Shown here: positions 1 to 8,884 of the stretch, piece after piece
Layout: each line of letters opens with the position of its first letter
How positions within the stretch are numbered: the stretch's first letter is position 1
NCBI GenBank assembly: GCA_023228325.1
Contig: JALOBK010000001.1
Location: 1,403,549 to 1,467,548, forward strand
From: a bacterium
Lineage (GTDB): Bacteria; Auribacterota; UBA6266
Reading direction: 5' to 3'
DNA length: 64,000 nt
Position numbers and translations under genes: made by a program
Notes under the pieces: model-generated
Databases searched by the model: none
Seen by the model: only the letters and a program-made list of their open reading frames with translations
What the model was told of the DNA's origin: nothing

Positions 1-636
1 AAAGTCCTGTTTGTGCCTAATAGAATAGATTTTGAAAGCATGGACCGCATCAAACATTTGCTGGACGGGAGAAAATGCAGGGAATACGGTTTAGAGCCCG
101 GAAGGTACATTCTTTTTTGCGCCGGCAGGATAATTCCGAGCAAGGGTTGTGATATCCTGCTTAAAGCCGGTAAAAGTTTTGAGACGGACGTGCCTGTTGT
201 AATAATCGGCAACATTAAGGACAGGTATTACAGGAAATACCTGATGCAGTTAAAGAGGGATAATACGGTTTTTATCGATGCAATCGAGGACCGCAGGACG
301 CTATTTGATATTATAAGGCATTGCCGGTTTTTCGTATTTCCTTCGACTTATGAGGCTATGTCTATGATGCTGCTTGAAGCGGCGGCGCTCGGCAGGGGTA
401 TCGTCTGCAGCAATATCCCCGAGAATGTCGATGCCATAGGCGAGAACGCCCTGTTTTTCAATGCCGGTTTTATAAGCGACCTGGCCGAAAAACTGAAGTA
501 CGCGCTGGAAAATCCCGGCGAAATGGATAAACTGGGTAAAAAAGGGTGCGACTGGGTCAGGGAAAACAGAAACTGGGAAAAATTCGCTCTCACATATATA
601 GATTTATATCGCGAATTGATGGAATCGGAGAGATGA
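1..636 (+). CDS. GT4-family glycosyltransferase, C-terminal part (cut by window start)
   Basis: The frame is open to base 1, and the GTG at 13 falls inside a KVLFVPNRID stretch that matches the VIPNG(I/V)D segment in the middle of GT4 enzymes. This is therefore the C-terminal half of a longer gene and not a gene start. Visible GT-B features are a sugar-nucleotide-domain opening (ILFCAGRIIPSKG) and the Ex7E-type motif region STYEAMSMMLLEAAALG with GRGIVCSN after it. Family knowledge: retaining glycosyl transfer from a nucleotide sugar, at the cytoplasmic face of the membrane. The stop overlaps the next start (ATGA at 633-636), so the two are co-translated. Donor and acceptor cannot be read from the sequence. 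Confidence 0.85.
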   Translation, partial: KVLFVPNRIDFESMDRIKHLLDGRKCREYGLEPGRYILFCAGRIIPSKGCDILLKAGKSFETDVPVVIIGNIKDRYYRKYLMQLKRDNTVFIDAIEDRRTLFDIIRHCRFFVFPSTYEAMSMMLLEAAALGRGIVCSNIPENVDAIGENALFFNAGFISDLAEKLKYALENPGEMDKLGKKGCDWVRENRNWEKFALTYIDLYRELMESER

Positions 637-1457
637 AAAATATTTTACGCAGGCTAATACGCGGTAAACCGGAGAAAGACGGTTATATTTACCTGAAACA
701 GAGATTTCTGGAGAACGGAATATCTGCGCGGGATACAAACATCAGGAAAGACATAGCGAAAAAATTTGAGATAATAGATAAAAATATCCGCTCGGCTACA
801 ACACCTGTTGACGGATTATTCCTTGCCGAATTCGTCCTTTCAGTGAAAGCGGACGGGGAGATGGTGGAATGCGGCACTTATGCCGGGGCGAGCGCGGCCA
901 AACTTTCAGTCCTTGCGGGGCTTACCGGCAGGAGACTTTATATTTTTGACAGTTTTGAAGGCCTGCCGGAGGCCGATGAAACGAATATAACCGATTTTCA
1001 CGCGAGAAGAAGCGCCAAATGGGTTACACCATGGAAAAAAGGAAGATATAGCGGCGATATCGAAGAAGTTAAATCAAATATATCAAAGTACGGCAGTATC
1101 AAAACCTGTATTTTTAAAAAGGGATTTTTCAGCGATACGCTGAACGGGATAAACCTTCCCGAAAAAATCGCCCTGTCGTTTGTGGATGTCGATATAGCTT
1201 CTTCCGCCAAAGTGTGCATTGCTTCGATTTGGCCTAGGATAACGCCCGGCGGAGTCTATGTTTCCCACGATGTCGCTTATCTGAAAGTTTTAGAGTCTAT
1301 TTTAGATAAAAATTTATGGGAATCGGTATTCCATGAGTTTCCGCCTGTTTTATTCGGCGCCGGATTCGGGTTGTGCGATAGCGCTCCTCATATGGGATTT
1401 TTTGTGAAAGAGAATGGAGACCCTGGGTATATAAAAAGTTTAACAATTGATAAATAG
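633..1457 (+). CDS. TylF/MycF-type SAM-dependent methyltransferase
   Basis: The product is 274 residues from the ATG at 633, chosen because it gives an ATGA overlap with the previous stop; the frame is open further upstream but inside the neighbour. The SAM-binding loop reads VECGTYAGASA, followed by LYIFDSFEGLPE, which is characteristic of the macrocin O-methyltransferase (TylF) family. A later SFVDVDIASSAKVC...PRITPGGVYVSHDV segment matches the family's metal/substrate region. Such enzymes O-methylate sugar hydroxyls. In this context a glycan-capping or sugar-decorating methylation is the reasonable inference. Substrate unknown. Confidence 0.85.
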   Translation: MKNILRRLIRGKPEKDGYIYLKQRFLENGISARDTNIRKDIAKKFEIIDKNIRSATTPVDGLFLAEFVLSVKADGEMVECGTYAGASAAKLSVLAGLTGRRLYIFDSFEGLPEADETNITDFHARRSAKWVTPWKKGRYSGDIEEVKSNISKYGSIKTCIFKKGFFSDTLNGINLPEKIALSFVDVDIASSAKVCIASIWPRITPGGVYVSHDVAYLKVLESILDKNLWESVFHEFPPVLFGAGFGLCDSAPHMGFFVKENGDPGYIKSLTIDK

Positions 1458-1468
1458 CGGGTTATAGA

Positions 1469-2686
1469 ATGGGTAATTTCTGGTTTGGCGAAAATAATGA
1501 AAGAGAATTATTATCGCTGGCAATTGCCGGCGATCTGAGTATTACGGCGGAGTCTCAAAAATTAATATCAGGCCGGGGTTGCCTCAGTAATGTTGATAAG
1601 GCAATAACGAGTTATTTTAAAGAGAGCGACTATACGATTGTAAACCTTGAAAATCCGATATGCGGTAAAGGAATGCCGATAAAAAAAACCGGACCCAGTC
1701 TGAGATCCGAACAAGGGCTGGGGCTTTTTCTTAAAAACATGGGAATCGATGCGGTCAATTTGTCCAACAACCATATAATGGATTTTGGATGGGATGGTTT
1801 GAATCAAACCATAAAAGAACTTAATCAAAATAAAATAGGTTGTTTTGGGGCCGGCAGGGATAAAAACGAAGCTGCACAGGCATATTTTTTTGAAGGGAAC
1901 GGGATAAAAGTCGCCCTTTTGGGGTTTGCCGAGGCGGAATTTGCGCGCGCGGAGTACGATAAAGCAGGCGCTGCCCCTCTTGAAATGCCGGATAACTATA
2001 TTAGTATTGGACAAATTTCTCAGAGATCGGATTTTGTAATCGTTTTTGCTCATGCCGGGAGTGAATACCAGTTGGTTCCTTCTCCGAGAATACAGAGAAT
2101 CTACAGAAGCATGATTGACGCCGGGGCTGATTTAGTTGTCGGATGCCATCCTCATGTTCCTCAGGGCATAGAGCGTTATGGGAAAGGGTTTATTTTTTAC
2201 TGTTTAGGCAATTTTATATTTGATTATAAAGTACAGGGTAATCTTCCTTTTGATATGGGGTATGTCCTGAAAGTGGGTTTTGCCAAAAATAGTTTAAAAT
2301 CCATAGATATTAAAGCGGTAAAATTAGACAGCGAAAAAGGGCTTGGATTTATAACAAAACAGGCTGATTTTATCAATTATATCAGGTGTGTAAGCGGAGA
2401 TTTTAATGATTTGCCGAGATTAACGGCTGTTTGGGAGCAGGAAGTGATTAACCTATATAATTCCTATAAATATTTTCTTAATCCAGGAATTAAATCTTTT
2501 CTGTCAAATAAGATTTTCGGACGGAAGAACATTTTGCCGTTTTTAAATGTTTTTCAATGCGCATCTCACGCAGATGTTTTACATACCATACTCAAAATGA
2601 TTCATAACGGACAGTTTATCAGGGATGCCGACATTCAGAGATACCTGTCGGACCTGGATGTTAAACTGAAAAACTGTTACGATTGA
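1469..2686 (+). CDS. CapA-family (PGA_cap) metallophosphatase-like protein
   Basis: The product is 405 residues with the PGA_cap/CapA pattern in order: a GDLSI near residue 21, TIVNLENPI, VNLSNNHIMDFG, FAHAGSEY, VVGCHPHVPQGIE and FYCLGNFIFD. These Asp/Asn/His positions form the calcineurin-like metal site of the family. CapA proteins take part in capsule or poly-gamma-glutamate production, and related members sit in many polysaccharide loci. No signal peptide is visible; the N-terminus (MGNFWFGENN) is hydrophilic. It follows the methyltransferase by 11 bases. There is no clear Shine-Dalgarno before the ATG. The C-terminal 120 residues after the metallophosphatase core are unassigned. Confidence 0.8.
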   Translation: MGNFWFGENNERELLSLAIAGDLSITAESQKLISGRGCLSNVDKAITSYFKESDYTIVNLENPICGKGMPIKKTGPSLRSEQGLGLFLKNMGIDAVNLSNNHIMDFGWDGLNQTIKELNQNKIGCFGAGRDKNEAAQAYFFEGNGIKVALLGFAEAEFARAEYDKAGAAPLEMPDNYISIGQISQRSDFVIVFAHAGSEYQLVPSPRIQRIYRSMIDAGADLVVGCHPHVPQGIERYGKGFIFYCLGNFIFDYKVQGNLPFDMGYVLKVGFAKNSLKSIDIKAVKLDSEKGLGFITKQADFINYIRCVSGDFNDLPRLTAVWEQEVINLYNSYKYFLNPGIKSFLSNKIFGRKNILPFLNVFQCASHADVLHTILKMIHNGQFIRDADIQRYLSDLDVKLKNCYD

Positions 2687-2714
2687 ACTGCTAAATTAGT
2701 CTGGAATATATAAC
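2683..2714 (+). promoter_or_regulatory. Possible sigma70-type promoter ahead of waaA
   Basis: TTGAAC at 2683-2688 and TATATA at 2707-2712 are separated by 18 bases, in an 83-base gap after a gene end. Each hexamer matches the consensus at about four of six positions. The region is AT-rich, so chance matches are likely. If real it would start the waaA-lpxK-lpxL transcript. Confidence 0.25.
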
Positions 2715-2755
2715 GCAAATCTGGTAAAATTCACCACTTAAATACAGTTAGTTAA

Positions 2756-2771
2756 ATATATATATATATAT
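2756..2771 (+). repeat. (AT)8 dinucleotide repeat running into the waaA start codon
   Basis: Eight AT units end in the first two bases of the ATG at 2770. No purine-rich Shine-Dalgarno is visible in the preceding 25 bases. Tracts of this kind can change length by slippage; whether this one does is unknown. Confidence 0.9.
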
Positions 2772-4062
2772 GATTGCAATTTATAATATAGTTTTTCATA
2801 TAGGTTTTCTGTTTATGCTTCCTGTCTTCCTGTTCAGGATGTTATACCTGAACAAATACAGGGCAGGCCTGTTCCAGCGGTTCGGTATTTATCCGGGAGA
2901 GATAAAACAAAAACTGCGGGCAGGGAAGACCATCTGGGTTCACAGCGTATCTGTTGGAGAAGTCATTGCCGCACAACCACTTATAGCTCTTTTGAAATCA
3001 AGGTGCCCCGGAAGCAATTTTGTTATCAGCACAACAACGAATACGGGTAATCAGGTTGCGCGAAAATACGCCGGCAGTAAAGATGTCGTAATATACTATC
3101 CGGTTGATTTCCCATGGGCCGTCAAAAGGGCGGTGAAGGCTGTTAATCCCGAATTATTTATTATGCTTGAAACTGAACTGTGGCCGAATATGATAAAAAC
3201 GCTTGGAGTCAGCAAAGTTCCTGTTTTCCTTGTTAACGGGAGGGTTTCCGATCATTCATACAGATGGTATAAGAAAGCAGCCCCGGTTCTCAAAATCGTT
3301 TTTAAGCATATATCCGCCTTTATAATGCAGACAGAATCCGATGCTGAGAGGATAATCCGGCTGGGCGCCGCTCCCCAGAAGGTGTCTTACGCGGGAAGCC
3401 TGAAATATGAGAGCGCTATGGGGAATGAACCTGAAGCGGATGAGATAATAGAAATGGCTTCGGATCTCGGGATTCGGATAAGCGATACAGTTATTATCGG
3501 GGGCAGCACTCATGAACGCGAAGAGGAAATGCTGATAAAAGCTTTTGGAAAAGCGAAAAAAGAATGCGTTTCCGTCAAATTAATTCTGGCGCCGAGACAT
3601 CCTGAAAGGTTTAATAAAGTTATTTCTCTTGTGAAAGAGAGCGGTTTTATTTACTCAACAAGAAAGAAAATCAAAGAATTTAATTCGGAGGAAAGGGAGA
3701 AAAGGGAGATTATAGTCCTTGACACCATCGGGGAACTGAAAAAGGTATATAATCTGGGAAACATTGTTTTTGTGGGGAAAAGCATGTTTGGCAGGGGAGG
3801 CCAGAATATATTGGAGCCCGCTGCGGCCGGGAAAACCATAATTACAGGGCCTCATATGGAGAATTTCCGGGATATTATGATACAGTTTATTAATGCGAAT
3901 GCCTGTATTGTTGCAAACAATGAAATTGAATTTGAAGAGAAACTTATATCTTTATGCAGGGATAAAGCAATGTCTAAAGAATTCGGCAGAAGGGCTAAAA
4001 ATCTTGTTATAGCCAATTGCGGAGCTGCATCAAGAATAGCGGATAAAATCAATAAAGGATAA
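2770..4062 (+). CDS. waaA: 3-deoxy-D-manno-octulosonic acid (Kdo) transferase
   Basis: The product is 430 residues, the usual length for WaaA/KdtA. An N-terminal hydrophobic anchor (about residues 5-25) is followed by WVHSVSVGEV, whose Glu64 corresponds to the catalytic base of the family. Further matches are FVISTTTNTG, ELWPNMI, the GGSTHEREEE start of the C-terminal Rossmann domain, and LEPAAAGKTIITGP. The enzyme transfers Kdo from CMP-Kdo to lipid IVA on the inner face of the cytoplasmic membrane. It opens a run that also holds lpxK, an lpxL-type gene and a heptosyltransferase. The start at 2770 sits at the end of an (AT)8 run with no obvious ribosome-binding site. One or several Kdo residues may be added; this cannot be read from sequence. 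Confidence 0.95.
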   Translation: MIAIYNIVFHIGFLFMLPVFLFRMLYLNKYRAGLFQRFGIYPGEIKQKLRAGKTIWVHSVSVGEVIAAQPLIALLKSRCPGSNFVISTTTNTGNQVARKYAGSKDVVIYYPVDFPWAVKRAVKAVNPELFIMLETELWPNMIKTLGVSKVPVFLVNGRVSDHSYRWYKKAAPVLKIVFKHISAFIMQTESDAERIIRLGAAPQKVSYAGSLKYESAMGNEPEADEIIEMASDLGIRISDTVIIGGSTHEREEEMLIKAFGKAKKECVSVKLILAPRHPERFNKVISLVKESGFIYSTRKKIKEFNSEEREKREIIVLDTIGELKKVYNLGNIVFVGKSMFGRGGQNILEPAAAGKTIITGPHMENFRDIMIQFINANACIVANNEIEFEEKLISLCRDKAMSKEFGRRAKNLVIANCGAASRIADKINKG

Positions 4063-4088
4063 AAGTATATATAAACAAGGAGTTTTGT

Positions 4089-4994
4089 ATGCTGTTTTCG
4101 AGCCTTATCAATGAAAAACTTGTAAATCTCGATTTGGAATCCGGCGACAAGCAATCTGCCATAAAGGAGCTGGTTTTGCCCCTTAAGGAGTTCGGATACG
4201 ATGATAATGTTGAAAATATAGTCAATATGGTTATAGAGAGAGAAAAAATAGCCCCTACTTACCTCGGAGAAGGTGTTGCCATTCCGCATGCGAGAATAGA
4301 CGGCCTTAAAGATTTTTATATTATTATCGGAAGGTCCCTTAAAGGAGTTAATTACCATTCGGGAAAAGAGTGCAAAGCCAACCTTATATTCCTTATTCTA
4401 TCCGGGAAGACGAAAAATAAAATTATGCTGCAGACACTTGCGGCGATAGTGAAATTGGTAAAAGAAAAAGATGTGAAAGAAAAAATTCTGAAAGCCGGAA
4501 AACCTTCAGATCTGATAAAAATTATAGAAAATACGGGGATTAATGTTAAAGAAGCGCTTACCAATTCCGATATAATGGAACCCCCTCTGGTGTTTTTTTA
4601 TCCGGATATGACAATTAAAGAAGCCGCGGTAATATTTTTCAAAAGTAACATAATGTGCGCTCCGGTTGTGGATGAAAATAATATGCTTATAGGGGAAGTG
4701 CATGAATCGGATATTGTGGAAGTCGGACTGCCGAAATATATGAACCATTTAAGCAGCCTCTCTTTTTTAAAGGATTTTGAGCCGTTTGAAGAATTCTTTA
4801 AAAAAGAAGATATAATAAGGATACGGGATATTGCCAGGAAAAATCCCCAGACGGTCGCTCCCGATACTTCCATTGTCGAAACGGCTTTTCTGCTTGTTAA
4901 GAAAAAAACAGAAAGAGTTTTTGTCGTGAATAACGGGAAATTGATAGGTTCTATTACCGCAAGAGATATCATCACAAAAGTGTTGCAGATATAA
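4089..4994 (+). CDS. PTS EIIA (fructose/nitrogen type) domain fused to a CBS pair
   Basis: The product is 301 residues. Residues 1-150 form an EIIA domain of the Fru/Ntr class, with the phosphorylatable His67 in the motif GVAIPHAR. Residues about 160-300 contain two CBS motifs: one with MCAPVVDENNMLIGEV, the other with RVFVVNNGKLIGSITARD. CBS pairs usually sense adenine nucleotides. No EIIB or EIIC gene is nearby, so a regulatory role is more likely than sugar uptake. It lies directly upstream of an ion-transporter gene (12-base gap), and a second EIIA gene lies directly downstream of that transporter. Start is the ATG at 4089, preceded by AAGGAG at 4077-4082. Confidence 0.85.
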   Translation: MLFSSLINEKLVNLDLESGDKQSAIKELVLPLKEFGYDDNVENIVNMVIEREKIAPTYLGEGVAIPHARIDGLKDFYIIIGRSLKGVNYHSGKECKANLIFLILSGKTKNKIMLQTLAAIVKLVKEKDVKEKILKAGKPSDLIKIIENTGINVKEALTNSDIMEPPLVFFYPDMTIKEAAVIFFKSNIMCAPVVDENNMLIGEVHESDIVEVGLPKYMNHLSSLSFLKDFEPFEEFFKKEDIIRIRDIARKNPQTVAPDTSIVETAFLLVKKKTERVFVVNNGKLIGSITARDIITKVLQI

Positions 4995-5006
4995 CGGACG
5001 GGAAAA

Positions 5007-6263
5007 ATGGTTTTTGCCCTGATTATCTTTTTTACAGTGTTATTTGCCGTGGCGACCGATAAGGTTGACAAGACAATAGCAGTCCTTGTGGGCGCTTCTC
5101 TTATGCTGGTTTTCAAGATAGTGCCTCAGGATATTGCGTTTAAATGGATTGATATGAATGTGCTGCTGCTCCTGATAAGCATGATGATAATTGTCGGAGT
5201 GTTTGCGAAAACGGGAATATTTGAGTGGATGGCGATAAAAGTCGCGAAATCCGCAAAAGGAAGACCGCTGGTCATAATACTGCTGCTCTCAATTGTAACT
5301 GCCGTGCTCTCCGCTTTCCTGGATAATGTCACCACGGTGCTTCTGATTGCCCCCATTACGTTCCTGATAAGCCAGCAGTTGGATATTAATCCCGTGCCGC
5401 TTCTTATCATTGAGGTAATGGCTTCGAACATAGGGGGTACGGCGACGCTGATTGGGGATCCGCCCAACATACTTATCGGAAGCGCCGCAAATCTCAGCTT
5501 TAATGATTTTTTGCTCAACCTCACTCCCGTCATTTTGATTATTATGGTTGTGTTTGTATTCACCGTGATTTTTTTAATGCGCGATAAGTTAAGGGTTTCC
5601 AACGAAATAAGGGCCAGGATAATGGCCCTGGATGACAGCAGGGCGATAAGAAATAAAAAACTGCTGTTAAAATGCTTAATTGTGATGAGTTTAACCTTGA
5701 TGGCGTTTCTTGTTCATGAAAAATTGGGACTCGGCCCGGCTTCAGTCGCGCTTGCCGGCGCGACTCTGCTTATGATTATCGCCGGGGAAACAACCGAAGA
5801 TTTTTTTAAGTCGGTAGAATGGCCGACAATATTTTTCCTGATAGGGCTTTTTATTGTTGTTTCCGGTATTGTCCAGGTCGGGGCAGTGAGCATAGCGGCT
5901 AAAAAATCCGTTGAATTTACCGGGAAAAACCACTGTTTTACGACGTTGATGATATTATGGGTTTCTGCGGTCTTTTCGGCGGTGATAGGAAGCGTTTCCA
6001 ATGCTGTCGCATTGATACCGGTTGTCAAAGACATCAGCGCGCATTTTACCAACGCCAAACCGCTTTGGTGGGCTCTTTCCTTAGGAGCGTGTCTCGGGGG
6101 CAATGGTACGATAATAGGGGCTCCCGCCAATATAATAATCGCCGGGCTTGCCAAAAAAAACGGAAGCCCGATACTTTTTAAAGAATTTTTTAAATACGGG
6201 GTAATTTTTGTAATTGAATCTCTGCTGATATGTACATTATATGTTTATTGGAGATATCTTTAA
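5007..6263 (+). CDS. ArsB/NhaD (ion transporter superfamily) membrane permease
   Basis: The product is 418 residues with about eleven hydrophobic segments. Diagnostic stretches are LSAFLDNVTTVLLIAP, then EVMASNIGGTATLIGDPPNILIG in the first half, and GSVSNAVALIPV with LGGNGTIIGAPANII in the second half. These are the inverted-repeat hairpin motifs of the NhaD/ArsB/P-protein group. Members move Na+/H+, arsenite or dicarboxylates; the substrate is not decidable here. The absence of arsR or arsA neighbours argues against arsenic. Flanking EIIA genes suggest phosphotransferase-dependent control of its activity (inference). Confidence 0.85.
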   Translation: MVFALIIFFTVLFAVATDKVDKTIAVLVGASLMLVFKIVPQDIAFKWIDMNVLLLLISMMIIVGVFAKTGIFEWMAIKVAKSAKGRPLVIILLLSIVTAVLSAFLDNVTTVLLIAPITFLISQQLDINPVPLLIIEVMASNIGGTATLIGDPPNILIGSAANLSFNDFLLNLTPVILIIMVVFVFTVIFLMRDKLRVSNEIRARIMALDDSRAIRNKKLLLKCLIVMSLTLMAFLVHEKLGLGPASVALAGATLLMIIAGETTEDFFKSVEWPTIFFLIGLFIVVSGIVQVGAVSIAAKKSVEFTGKNHCFTTLMILWVSAVFSAVIGSVSNAVALIPVVKDISAHFTNAKPLWWALSLGACLGGNGTIIGAPANIIIAGLAKKNGSPILFKEFFKYGVIFVIESLLICTLYVYWRYL

Positions 6264-6271
6264 GGTTATTT

Positions 6272-6730
6272 ATGAGAATAGATGAAATAGTAAGGGAAGA
6301 CACGGTAATCCTGGATCTGAAAGCATCAAAGAGGGATGATGCTATCCGTCAGTTATCCAAAGTGGTGGCGCCCAAAACCGGCGCTATAAGCCCTGCTGAA
6401 CTTGCAAAGGGACTGATTTTAAGAGAGGAAAAAGGCCCGCCGACGGCAACGAAAAGCGGTTTTGCCATTACTCACTGCAGAACCGATATCGTAGACGGGA
6501 TTTTCGGCGGAGCGGCAAGGCTGTTAAAGCCTGTTGATTTCCACGAACCGGGGGGAAATCTGACACACCTTGTATTCCTCTTTGTCGATTCTAAAGAAAG
6601 AAATGAAGATTACCTGAGGCTGCTTTCAAGAATAACAAGGATTTTGTCCAAAGAGAAGGTTAAGGAAAAATTATTGTCGGCCGGGACACCGAAGGAATTC
6701 GTGAGCATTTTGGCAGAACATGATATTTAG
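6272..6730 (+). CDS. PTS EIIA-like regulatory protein, stand-alone
   Basis: The product is 152 residues from the ATG at 6272; an upstream in-frame start would lie inside the transporter gene. It has the EIIA Fru/Ntr fold pattern, with His68 in GFAITHCR at the phosphorylation site and the usual ILREEKGPPTAT before it. The residue before the active His is Thr where EIIA proteins normally have Pro (IPH), and Cys follows it. It lies 8 bases after the transporter stop and 12 bases before lpxK. No EI, HPr, EIIB or EIIC gene is seen. Likely regulatory; partner unknown. Confidence 0.8.
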   Translation: MRIDEIVREDTVILDLKASKRDDAIRQLSKVVAPKTGAISPAELAKGLILREEKGPPTATKSGFAITHCRTDIVDGIFGGAARLLKPVDFHEPGGNLTHLVFLFVDSKERNEDYLRLLSRITRILSKEKVKEKLLSAGTPKEFVSILAEHDI

Positions 6731-6742
6731 GAAGCCGGAAAC

Positions 6743-7915
6743 ATGGTAGCGCTTTTGATAAAAATCAGGGAATCGATTGAAAGATATGTCATATCCGTAA
6801 TAACAAGGGAACGGGATGACATCAGCGCAAGATGTTTCCTGAACGTATTAAGCTTCCTGTCAAGGATCTTCAGTTTTATAGTTCAGATAAGGCTGTTTCT
6901 ATATAAGCACAGGATATTGAGAAGGAAGACCCTGGGCTGTATGACCATAAGCATAGGAAACCTGACAGTCGGAGGAACCGGAAAAACACCTATCGTCGAG
7001 ATGTTTGCGAGGTCTCTGGAAGCGGAAGGAAGGAAAGTGGCGATTCTTTCGAGAGGATACAGGAGCGCAAGCAAGTCCGTTATAGTCAGGCTTATGGATT
7101 TTATTTTTAAGAATAAGATGAAGTATGAACCCAAAATCGTTTCGGATGGCAGGAGCATCCTGCTGGATTCCATGCATGCTGGCGATGAGCCCTATATGCT
7201 GGCTAAGAATGTTAAAAGCGCTATAGTCCTTGTTGATAAAAACAGAGTGAAATCAGGAGCCTTTGCCATTGAAAAATACAGCGTAGACACGCTTTTGCTG
7301 GATGACGGATTTCAGTATCTTCCTCTGGACAGGAGATACGATGTGGTTCTGATTGACGCAACTTCGCCTTTTGGCAATGAAAAAATGCTTCCGAGAGGGG
7401 AGTTAAGGGAAACGGTAAGCAATCTTAAAAGGGCGAATATCATATTTATTACAAAAGCGGGCGGAAAAGATATTTCAATTTTACAAAGCAAGATAAGGGC
7501 GATTAACCCCAAAGCGGAGATAATTGTCTGTGTCCATAAGCCTTTGTATTTTGAAGAGGTTTACAGTGGGAACAAAAGAGATATAAGTTTTATCGATTCA
7601 AAGAAAATAGTTACCTTGTCTGCGATTGCCAAACCCAAAGGTTTTGAAATCGCGCTGGAGGATATCGGCGCCCAAATTGTTTCCTCTCACAGGTTTATGG
7701 ACCATCACCGGTTTACCCAGCAGGAAATAATAGATGTGATTAATGACGCGATAAACAAAAATACCGAAGCTATAGTTACAACTGAAAAAGATTCCGTAAG
7801 ATTTCCCTATGTCTCGGGAGTGGATATCCCCATATATTTTTTAAGGGTGAAAATTGAGATTATGGAAGGGGCCAAAGATTTTCATGATTGCGTATCTCGC
7901 ATATGTTTTAGCTAA
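6743..7915 (+). CDS. lpxK: Tetraacyldisaccharide 4'-kinase
   Basis: The product is 390 residues, slightly longer than typical LpxK. A short amphipathic/hydrophobic N-terminal segment leads to the P-loop GNLTVGGTGKTP (Lys81). The family signature LLLDDGFQYLPLDR and the FGNEKMLPRGELRE segment follow. The enzyme phosphorylates the 4' position of the lipid A disaccharide precursor at the inner membrane. It overlaps the next gene by 32 bases. Residues 80-120 contain a FKNKMKYEP insertion before the nucleotide-sensing region. The assignment is secure; together with waaA and lpxL it defines a lipid A late-step cluster. Confidence 0.95.
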   Translation: MVALLIKIRESIERYVISVITRERDDISARCFLNVLSFLSRIFSFIVQIRLFLYKHRILRRKTLGCMTISIGNLTVGGTGKTPIVEMFARSLEAEGRKVAILSRGYRSASKSVIVRLMDFIFKNKMKYEPKIVSDGRSILLDSMHAGDEPYMLAKNVKSAIVLVDKNRVKSGAFAIEKYSVDTLLLDDGFQYLPLDRRYDVVLIDATSPFGNEKMLPRGELRETVSNLKRANIIFITKAGGKDISILQSKIRAINPKAEIIVCVHKPLYFEEVYSGNKRDISFIDSKKIVTLSAIAKPKGFEIALEDIGAQIVSSHRFMDHHRFTQQEIIDVINDAINKNTEAIVTTEKDSVRFPYVSGVDIPIYFLRVKIEIMEGAKDFHDCVSRICFS

Positions 7916-8795
7916 AGCCGGTTTATTCATTCTGGGGGTCTTGCCGGAGGGAATATCTTATCAGATAGGCGGGTTTCTGGGTCTTGCCGGTTATATTCTG
8001 GACTCAAAGCACAGGAAGGTTGTATTTAAAAACATAAGGACGGCTTTCCCCGGAATGAAAACAGGGGAGGTTAAAAGGATTGCGCGCCGTTCATTTATGC
8101 ATTTTGGGATGATAATTGTCGATTACGGCAAAGCGTTTGTTAAAGGGCCGTTGTGGTTTTTAAAAAGGTCGGAGATGAGCGGCTACAAATCGGTAGTCGA
8201 ATATATGAAAAAAAGCGGAAAGGGCGCGATAATACTGCTGGCGCATCTCGGCGTATGGGAAGTCCTGGGCTCCATGTGTATTGTCGAAAATGTGAATATC
8301 AACGTGATTGCAAGGCCGCTGAAGAACAGGTTTATCAATAACCTGATAAAAGAGATAAGAGAAAGGTTTCCTCAGAAAGTCATTGATAAAATGGGGGCCG
8401 TATCAAGTATCGGCGATATATTGCGGAAAAATGAAATAGTCGGCATACTTGCCGACCAGCGCGCCGGGGGAAGAGGTATATTTGTGGATTTCTTCGGGGA
8501 AAAAGCTTCTACGGTCGCAACCCCCGCTGTTCTTGCTGTAAAAACCGACACGGCGCTTTTCCCTGTTTTCGGATTAAGGACAAACAAGAGCCGTTTTCGT
8601 TTATATGTGCAAAATAAAATTGAATCTTCTGATTTCAAAGGCACATTTGATGAAAAGATATTCGAGATTACACAAAGATATGCGCATATAGTAGAGCGCG
8701 AGGTCAAAAAATTTCCCGAGCAATATTTTTGGATGCATAGAAGGTGGAAATCGGTTCCCAGAAAAGGGGCTTTAATGAAAAACGGAAGACTATAA
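7884..8795 (+). CDS. lpxL: Lipid A biosynthesis acyltransferase (LpxL/HtrB family)
   Basis: The product is 303 residues from the ATG at 7884. A TTG 10 codons upstream is in frame, but the GGAAGGG at 7864-7870 suits the ATG better. The catalytic HX4E motif is HLGVWE (His121, Glu126), in a variant form of the usual HxGNWE. An N-terminal membrane segment (about residues 2-22) and the VFKNIRTAFPG region match the family. A second conserved block reads GILADQRAGGRGIFVDFFG. The enzyme adds a secondary acyl chain to Kdo-lipid A. Whether it is LpxL-like or LpxM-like cannot be told. Confidence 0.9.
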   Translation: MIAYLAYVLAKAGLFILGVLPEGISYQIGGFLGLAGYILDSKHRKVVFKNIRTAFPGMKTGEVKRIARRSFMHFGMIIVDYGKAFVKGPLWFLKRSEMSGYKSVVEYMKKSGKGAIILLAHLGVWEVLGSMCIVENVNINVIARPLKNRFINNLIKEIRERFPQKVIDKMGAVSSIGDILRKNEIVGILADQRAGGRGIFVDFFGEKASTVATPAVLAVKTDTALFPVFGLRTNKSRFRLYVQNKIESSDFKGTFDEKIFEITQRYAHIVEREVKKFPEQYFWMHRRWKSVPRKGALMKNGRL

Positions 8796-8819
8796 AATTA
8801 TTATTTTGATATTGTTTCG

Positions 8820-8835
8820 CCTGCCGGCGGGCAGG
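8820..8835. repeat. GC-rich inverted repeat in the lpxL-waaF gap
   Basis: CCTGCC and GGCAGG form a perfect 6-bp stem around a GGCG loop, in an otherwise AT-rich 89-base gap. No T-run follows, so it is not a standard intrinsic terminator. It looks like a small dispersed palindrome (REP-like), but only one copy was noticed. Confidence 0.6.
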
Positions 8836-8884
8836 GATTAGATATTCAGATTTTGTGTCTGTTTGAGTATGAGAGGTGGAAGAT

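Noticed and set aside
5126..6154. Long minus-strand ORFs opposite the ArsB/NhaD gene
   Set aside because: They lie wholly antisense to a gene with clear family motifs and show no recognisable domain.
8820..8836. Intrinsic terminator after lpxL
   Set aside because: The GC-rich stem is present but no T-run follows it.
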